In this document: piece by piece, positions 61,469 to 64,000 of the stretch
Layout of the letters: the number at the start of each line of letters is the position of its first letter
How positions within the stretch are numbered: the stretch's first letter is position 1
Origin: JBEEFP01 sp041166085
GTDB taxonomy: Bacteria; Actinomycetota; Acidimicrobiia; Acidimicrobiales; JAFATL01
Direction of reading: 5' to 3'
Assembly (NCBI GenBank): GCA_041166085.1
Contig: JBEEFP010000031.1
Span: forward strand, 1 to 64,000
Length of the DNA: 64,000 bases
Made by a program: the position numbers and the translations under genes
The notes under the pieces: generated by a model
Database searches by the model: none
Told to the model about the DNA's origin: nothing
What the model saw: only the letters and a program-made list of their open reading frames with translations

Positions 61469-62744
61469 GCACGCCGTGCGCCTGGCGCGCCGCGCCGTAG
61501 GCGACCAGCTCGTCGAGCTCGGGGACGAGCACCTCCCGGCCCGAGAGCCGCTCGACGACGGTGCGCCACGCCTTGCCGCGTGAGCCTCCGCCGACGAGGG
61601 TGAGCGGCGCCGCATCGGCGACGGGAAGCAGGGCCAAGGCGTCGAGGAGGCTCTGCACCGCGCCGATGTAGGTCGCCAACAGGATCTCCTGCGGCGTCGT
61701 CGTGTGGGTCAGGCCGGCGATGGACGCGGTGGCGTCGGGCAGGTTCGGCGTGCGCTCGCCGTCGAAGTACGGGAGCACGGTGACGTCGGTGCTGTCGGCC
61801 ACGTCCTCTCGGTCGAGCCCGAGCCACGTCGCGACCTGGTCGACGGCCAGCGTGCAGTTGAGGGTGCAGGCGAGCGGGAGGTAGCGGCCCGTCGCGTCGG
61901 CGAACCCTGCGACCCGTCCCGTCGGATCCGCGACCGGCCGCTCGGCCACGGTGAAGACGGTGCCCGAGGTGCCGAGGCTCATGACGGGCTGGCCGACGTC
62001 CGCGGTCAGGCCGAGGGCAGTGGCCATGTTGTCGCCGGTGCCCGCGCCGACGGGTATCCCGGGCCGGAGGCCGAGGTCGGCGGCGGCCGTGTCCGAGACC
62101 ACGCCCGCGCGCGAGCCCGGACCGAGCACCTCCGGGAGTTGCTCGCGGTGCAGGTCGACCGTCGGAAGCGCGAGCACGCGCTCGACGTAGTCCTCGGTGT
62201 GCGTCGACCACCATCCCGTCCCTGATGCATCGCCGCGGTCGGTGACCGCCGCGCCCGTCAGCTGTTGTGTCAGCCAGTCATGAGGCAGCCGGACATGCAC
62301 CGTCGCGGCCGCCACGTCCGGCTCGACCCGCCGCAGCCAGGCCCACTTGCTGACGGTGAACGCCGCCAACGGCACGACCCCGACGTGCCCGGCCCACGCG
62401 TCAGGCCCGCCGAGGGCGCGGACGAGCGTGCTGGCGTCAGGGGCGGCGCGCGTGTCGTTCCACAACATGGCGGGGCGCAGTGGCCGGCCCGCGTCGTCGG
62501 TGACGACCAGGCCGTGCTGCTGACCAGCCACCGAGATGGCATCGATCTCGCCCGCCAGGCCGGTCGAGCTCAGTGCCGCCGCGAGGGCGCGCCACCACAC
62601 GTCCGGGTGCGTCTCCCGGGCGCCGTGCCCGCCGTCCACCGCATGGGGTGCGTGGCCGACCGCCACGATCCCGAGGGAGTCGGCGTCGACCACCAGCACC
62701 TTGGTGCTCTGGGTGGATGAGTCGACGCCGGCGACGAGCGGCAC
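61461..62744 (-). CDS. xylB: Xylulokinase
   Basis: A 427-residue FGGY carbohydrate kinase. N-terminal GVDSSTQSTKVLVVD phosphate motif, AGQQHGLVV, MLWNDTRA, GAGTGDNMATALGL, SLGTSGTVFTV and VGGGSRGKAWRTVVE are typical of XylB. It phosphorylates the product of xylose isomerase. Slightly shorter than the usual 480 residues. It overlaps convergent xylA by eight bases and follows the LLM gene by 12. Confidence 0.94.
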   Translation of the reverse strand: MPLVAGVDSSTQSTKVLVVDADSLGIVAVGHAPHAVDGGHGARETHPDVWWRALAAALSSTGLAGEIDAISVAGQQHGLVVTDDAGRPLRPAMLWNDTRAAPDASTLVRALGGPDAWAGHVGVVPLAAFTVSKWAWLRRVEPDVAAATVHVRLPHDWLTQQLTGAAVTDRGDASGTGWWSTHTEDYVERVLALPTVDLHREQLPEVLGPGSRAGVVSDTAAADLGLRPGIPVGAGTGDNMATALGLTADVGQPVMSLGTSGTVFTVAERPVADPTGRVAGFADATGRYLPLACTLNCTLAVDQVATWLGLDREDVADSTDVTVLPYFDGERTPNLPDATASIAGLTHTTTPQEILLATYIGAVQSLLDALALLPVADAAPLTLVGGGSRGKAWRTVVERLSGREVLVPELDELVAYGAARQAHGVLT

Positions 62745-62756
62745 GGGCCGGAGCGC

Positions 62757-63596
62757 TTATCTGAGGCCGGACAGCGCCTCGGCCACGGGTTCGAGGACTG
62801 CAGGTGTGTGCGGCGGCGGCAGGTAGATGATCCCGAGGTCGAGGCCCGCTTCGGCGTATGCGGTCGCCTCGTCCACGAGGGAGGAGGTGTCGCCTCCCGG
62901 CGCGAGGCGCAGGTGCGTCGAGGTCATGATCTCGGACGGATCGCGTCCGAGATCCGCGCAGTGCTCGTCGAGGATCTTGCGCTTCCGCGCGAACTCGTCG
63001 GCCGGTCCGCCCGGGAAGTTCCAGTGCTGGGCGAAGCGAGCGACGGTGCGCAGCGTCCTCTTCTCGCCGCCGCCGCCGATGACGATGGGCGGGTGAGGCC
63101 GCTGCACGGGCTTGGGCTCACAGCGGGCGGCACGCAGTTGGTAGTGGGCGCCGTCGAAGTCCGTCGTGGTGTTGGTGAGGAGTCCGACGATCACCTCGCA
63201 CGCCTCGTCGAACATGTCGAAGCGCTGCTTGAGGGGCGGCAGTTCGATGCCGTAGGCCTCCGTCTCCTCCTCGTTCCAGCCCGCGCCGATGCCCAGCTCG
63301 AGGCGGCCGTGGGAGACGTGGTCGAGCGACGCAGCCATGTTGGCGAGCACCGCTGGGTGGCGGTAGACGTTGCCCGTCACCAGCACGCCCACCCGCAACC
63401 GCGTGGTGGCCTGTGCGAGGGCGGTGAGGGTCACCCATCCCTCCAGACACGGTCCCTTCGAATCCGAGAAGATCGGATAGAAGTGGTCGAAGGTCCAGCC
63501 GGACTCGTAGAAGTCGATGCTGTCAGCCGCCTGCCAGACGGCCAACATGTCGTCCCACGTCGTGTGCTGTGGGGAGGTCTTGAAGGCGAAGCGCAT
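62757..63596 (-). CDS. LLM class F420-dependent oxidoreductase
   Basis: A 279-residue luciferase-like enzyme. GNVYRHPAVLANMAASLDHV, GAGWNEEETEAYGI and IVIGGGGEKRTLRTVARFAQ match the F420-using group and the paralogue at 36513. TACGCT lies five bases before the ATG. It is upstream of xylB in one operon, but a role in xylose use is not evident. Confidence 0.87.
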   Translation of the reverse strand: MRFAFKTSPQHTTWDDMLAVWQAADSIDFYESGWTFDHFYPIFSDSKGPCLEGWVTLTALAQATTRLRVGVLVTGNVYRHPAVLANMAASLDHVSHGRLELGIGAGWNEEETEAYGIELPPLKQRFDMFDEACEVIVGLLTNTTTDFDGAHYQLRAARCEPKPVQRPHPPIVIGGGGEKRTLRTVARFAQHWNFPGGPADEFARKRKILDEHCADLGRDPSEIMTSTHLRLAPGGDTSSLVDEATAYAEAGLDLGIIYLPPPHTPAVLEPVAEALSGLR

Positions 63597-63643
63597 ACCC
63601 GAGCGTATGACGTTCCCGAGCGAGAAGTCGGAGCCCTGTCGAG

Positions 63644-64000
63644 TCAGGCCGGCGCCGCGAGGTCGCAGACCAGCGCGCCGGTCACCCGGACGAGGTCGTT
63701 CGGGTTGGACGAGAAGTTGACGTGGGGCATGCCGCAGGCTGCCCAGACCACGTCGTGCAGGAGCAGGTCCTCGTCCACGAACGTGCGCAGCGGGGCCGGG
63801 TAGCCGAACGGCGGGATGCCGCCGATCGGAAAGCCGGTGGCCGCACGCACCACCTTTGCGTCGGGCCGGGTGGCGGCCGAGCCGCCTGCGGCCTCGGCCA
63901 ACTTGGCCTCGTCGACACGGTTGCCGCCGCTGACCAGGGCGACGACGGGCTCACCGTCGACGAGGAAGACCATCGACTTGACGATTTGGCCCACCTCGAC
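63644..64000 (-). CDS. YbaK/aminoacyl-tRNA deacylase domain protein (5' end outside window)
   Basis: The C-terminal 118 residues of a YbaK/ProX-type editing domain that hydrolyses mischarged tRNA in trans. QIVKSMVFLVDGEPVVALVSGG with its conserved Lys, RAATGFPIGGIPPFGY (the GxxPxG-type loop) and TFVDEDLL are the family signatures. The frame is open to the window edge. It ends 47 bases upstream of the LLM gene and is probably transcribed in the same direction. Confidence 0.88.
   Translation of the reverse strand, partial: VEVGQIVKSMVFLVDGEPVVALVSGGNRVDEAKLAEAAGGSAATRPDAKVVRAATGFPIGGIPPFGYPAPLRTFVDEDLLLHDVVWAACGMPHVNFSSNPNDLVRVTGALVCDLAAPA

Overview
The window is very GC-rich, densely packed chromosomal DNA from an actinobacterium. 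Gene content points to the class Acidimicrobiia (inference, no rRNA is present): pnp-M16 peptidase-dapB, a spoVS gene between recA and miaB, F420-type LLM oxidoreductases, a PPi-type phosphofructokinase and the lexA-LysM-nrdR cluster. I see no tRNA, rRNA, CRISPR array, insertion sequence or prophage. No gene-free stretch exceeds 300 bases; the longest (8094-8329 and 25278-25559) carry two copies of one dispersed repeat plus operator-like palindromes.

Layout. 1-3150: end of pnp, M16 peptidase, dapB. 3175-8100: SDR, CsbD-like stress gene, VTT-domain membrane protein, acyl-CoA synthetase, TetR. 8150-12000: a TetR-controlled diiron protein, a terminator-insulated secreted protein and a second diiron paralogue. 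12008-16000: secreted DUF3152 metalloprotease, winged-helix protein, dapA, RNase J. 15959-19316: LiaF-like PspC protein divergent from a PspC-fused histidine kinase and its response regulator. 19326-24783: SDR, acyltransferase, lipoprotein, Bcp peroxiredoxin, ftsK. 25560-32159: thrB, DUF5679, lactonase-like protein, methyltransferase, and a minus-strand operon (ATP-grasp ligase, DNA glycosylase, ThDP decarboxylase). 32195-45414: rimO-pgsA-cinA, thpR, recA-spoVS-miaB-miaA-dapF-hflX-dapC. 45441-47455: dapD-dapE. 47506-52736: subtilisin-like protease, lexA, SOS-controlled LysM protein, nrdR, RlpA-like protein, PPi-phosphofructokinase. 52743-64000: second acyl-CoA synthetase, SDR, inositol-phosphatase-like protein, threonine aldolase, adenylate cyclase, PIG-L deacetylase, polyprenol-phosphate mannosyltransferase, xylA, xylB, an F420-type oxidoreductase and a partial YbaK-type editing protein.

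How it fits together. Six enzymes of the succinylase route to meso-diaminopimelate and lysine (DapA, B, C, D, E, F) lie in the window, scattered among RNA-modification and DNA-repair genes, with homoserine kinase on the competing threonine branch. The SOS response is readable directly: perfect GAAC-N4-GTTC boxes lie in the recA promoter and between lexA and its divergent LysM neighbour, which is placed like the SOS cell-division inhibitors of other actinobacteria.

The most pervasive unexplained pattern is regulatory. At least seventeen genes have a TAnnnT hexamer ending six or seven bases before the start codon, which is the signature of leaderless transcripts. Several come as divergent pairs whose hexamers touch or overlap. 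The pattern also exposes probable CTG start codons and two small upstream ORF arrangements (before dapD and before the PIG-L deacetylase).
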